7,164 nucleotides of DNA from GWC2-40-17 sp035400705 (GTDB lineage Bacteria; Patescibacteriota; Patescibacteriia; Magasanikbacterales; UBA10003): assembly GCA_035400705.1 (NCBI GenBank), contig DAOMZV010000030.1:1-7164 (forward strand), in the 5' to 3' direction. The position numbers were made by a program, and so were the translations under genes. Shown in pieces: positions 6,198 through 7,164 of this stretch. Position 1 is the first letter of the stretch, and every line of letters begins with the position of its first letter. The notes under the pieces are model-generated. The model saw only the letters and a program-made list of their open reading frames with translations, had not been told where the DNA came from and did no database searches.

Positions 6198-7164
6198 ATG
6201 AGTGTTGAAAAATCTGAAATTGAAACAAATAGACAGTTCAATCCAAATCATTCAGAACTCGAGTTGCGTCCGGAGCAAGTACAGAAGTATGCTCAACTTT
6301 TAACAAGTGAAATAGGGCATGGTTTTGTTGTTGATGGTATTATAGAAATTGGCTCTTATGCTAAAGGTGAAGCTGTGCCAGGATCTGATATGGATACCAG
6401 AGTTTATATTTCCTCTCCAGATTTTTATGTGTGGCAAACTTCAGGAAGTCGTCTTAGCGCTTGTAGGCAAAAAGAAGCTGAACAAAAGTTTGCTGACTTT
6501 CTTCAGATTAATAAAGATAGACAGTGTCTAACTCTTGATTGGTACGATTTTAATGATCCAGTAGCTAAAAGACTCTGTCAGGAACTAGGTCTTAATGTTG
6601 AATTTGGTTTAGCTGATAGCAGATTTGCTGAATATGAACTACAAAAACTGAGTACTCAAGTAACAACCGAACATCAATTACTTTTAGAAAGTAATCTCGT
6701 TTATGATCCAAAAGGTTTATTAGCTAAAAGACGAGCGGGAATAAAAGGAGTAATTTATCCAGTAATGGCTCTATATTATCAAGAACGGTATTTGGATGCT
6801 TTACCATTTGAAATATACACTCATTTGCAGCCACATAAAATGGATAATTGGAAGATAGAAAAGAGCAGGCAAATTCAATGGGTCAAATGGGCAGTAAGGT
6901 CTATCAGAGACGCTATCGGTGCAAAAAATTATATTCAAAGTGGTAAACTTATTTATAAAAAAGAAGATATTTTAAGTTTTTGCTCTATTAATTTATCACC
7001 CACTGATGTTGCTGTAATTGAAGAATTATATCGCTGGAAAACTGATCCCGAGATAAGGGAGCAGATCATTGATGGTTTTTTAGTTGATCCTGATAAATAT
7101 TTTTCCTTATTTAAAGAATATACAAAAAAATTAGAAAAAATTGTAAGGAGAATTAAAGATTTAT
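6198..7164 (+). CDS. Polymerase-beta-type nucleotidyltransferase, 3' end cut by window
   Basis: The frame is open from the ATG at 6198 to the window end: 322 residues with no stop, so the true C-terminus is outside. The signature IGSYAKGEAVPGSDMD (51-66) matches the GS...G...DxD motif of the Pol-beta nucleotidyltransferase superfamily (minimal MNT, aminoglycoside adenylyltransferases and relatives). D64 and D66 would bind metal, and E135 in NVEFGLAD could be the third carboxylate. LVYDPKGLLAKRR (167-179) resembles the segment after the catalytic core in such enzymes. Residues 180-322 look mostly helical and I do not recognise them. The substrate is unknown: small molecule, protein or RNA are all possible. 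The first in-frame stop upstream is at 6165, so this is the first ATG. Arginine codons are 13 of 18 AGA/AGG, against 5 of 23 in dnaG and 4 of 25 in rpoD (hand counts), suggesting a different origin. Confidence 0.85.
   Translation, partial: MSVEKSEIETNRQFNPNHSELELRPEQVQKYAQLLTSEIGHGFVVDGIIEIGSYAKGEAVPGSDMDTRVYISSPDFYVWQTSGSRLSACRQKEAEQKFADFLQINKDRQCLTLDWYDFNDPVAKRLCQELGLNVEFGLADSRFAEYELQKLSTQVTTEHQLLLESNLVYDPKGLLAKRRAGIKGVIYPVMALYYQERYLDALPFEIYTHLQPHKMDNWKIEKSRQIQWVKWAVRSIRDAIGAKNYIQSGKLIYKKEDILSFCSINLSPTDVAVIEELYRWKTDPEIREQIIDGFLVDPDKYFSLFKEYTKKLEKIVRRIKDL

Noticed and set aside
6349..6531. Short plus-strand open frame of 60 codons
   Set aside because: It lies in another frame inside the nucleotidyltransferase, whose frame carries the catalytic motif and stays open for 322 codons.
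6198..7164. The nucleotidyltransferase as the CCA-adding enzyme for the CCA-less tRNA next door
   Set aside because: Bacterial CCA-adding enzymes are class II, with a GG...R signature before the DxD and a different flexible loop. Here the motif is GS...G...SDMD and the rest does not match. Adjacency alone is not enough.
6101..7164. Attachment-site duplication of the tRNA-Asn 3' end
   Set aside because: I looked for a second copy of the T-arm and acceptor sequence downstream and saw none within the window; it could lie beyond the edge.
1..7164. CRISPR arrays, insertion sequences or tandem direct repeats
   Set aside because: No regularly spaced repeats, transposase motifs or terminal inverted repeats were seen; the only short repeat is the 13-mer in the lysine tail of rpoD.

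Overview
The window looks like an AT-rich bacterial chromosome, most likely from the Candidate Phyla Radiation (Patescibacteria). This is inferred from several things together: compact core genes, an archaeal/eukaryotic-type prolyl-tRNA synthetase, near-absence of Shine-Dalgarno sequences, a tRNA without encoded CCA, and an unrecognised small gene between proS and dnaG. Stops are TAA or TGA; TGA ends rpoD exactly where the sigma family ends, which argues against the recoded-TGA lineages. No lineage below that level can be fixed from the sequence alone.

Layout. era (ribosome-assembly GTPase) is on the minus strand at 6-893. A 133-bp divergent promoter region follows (894-1026). Next comes a tight plus-strand cluster, proS - small unknown gene - dnaG - rpoD (1027-5965), with gaps of 6, 3 and 28 bp. 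A hairpin terminator closes it (5967-6002). A self-contained tRNA-Asn(GTT) unit follows, with a full-consensus promoter, the tRNA and its own intrinsic terminator (6001-6163). The last part is a polymerase-beta-type nucleotidyltransferase gene that starts at 6198 and runs off the window end. There is no gene-free stretch longer than 300 bases.

How the genes relate. The cluster resembles the macromolecular-synthesis operon: DnaG makes replication primers and RpoD is the housekeeping sigma factor, here joined to a translation enzyme (ProRS) with no rpsU. The sigma factor keeps the residues known to read extended -10 promoters (H285, E288), and every promoter I could pick out in the window carries a TGn extension, so the two observations support each other. 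The final gene differs clearly in arginine codon use from dnaG and rpoD and lies directly after a tRNA gene, suggesting it is accessory.

Most of the window is ordinary housekeeping DNA; I see no new multi-gene system. The most promising unknowns are the 108-residue His-containing protein (2488-2814), the lysine-rich N-terminal tail of RpoD, and the truncated nucleotidyltransferase.
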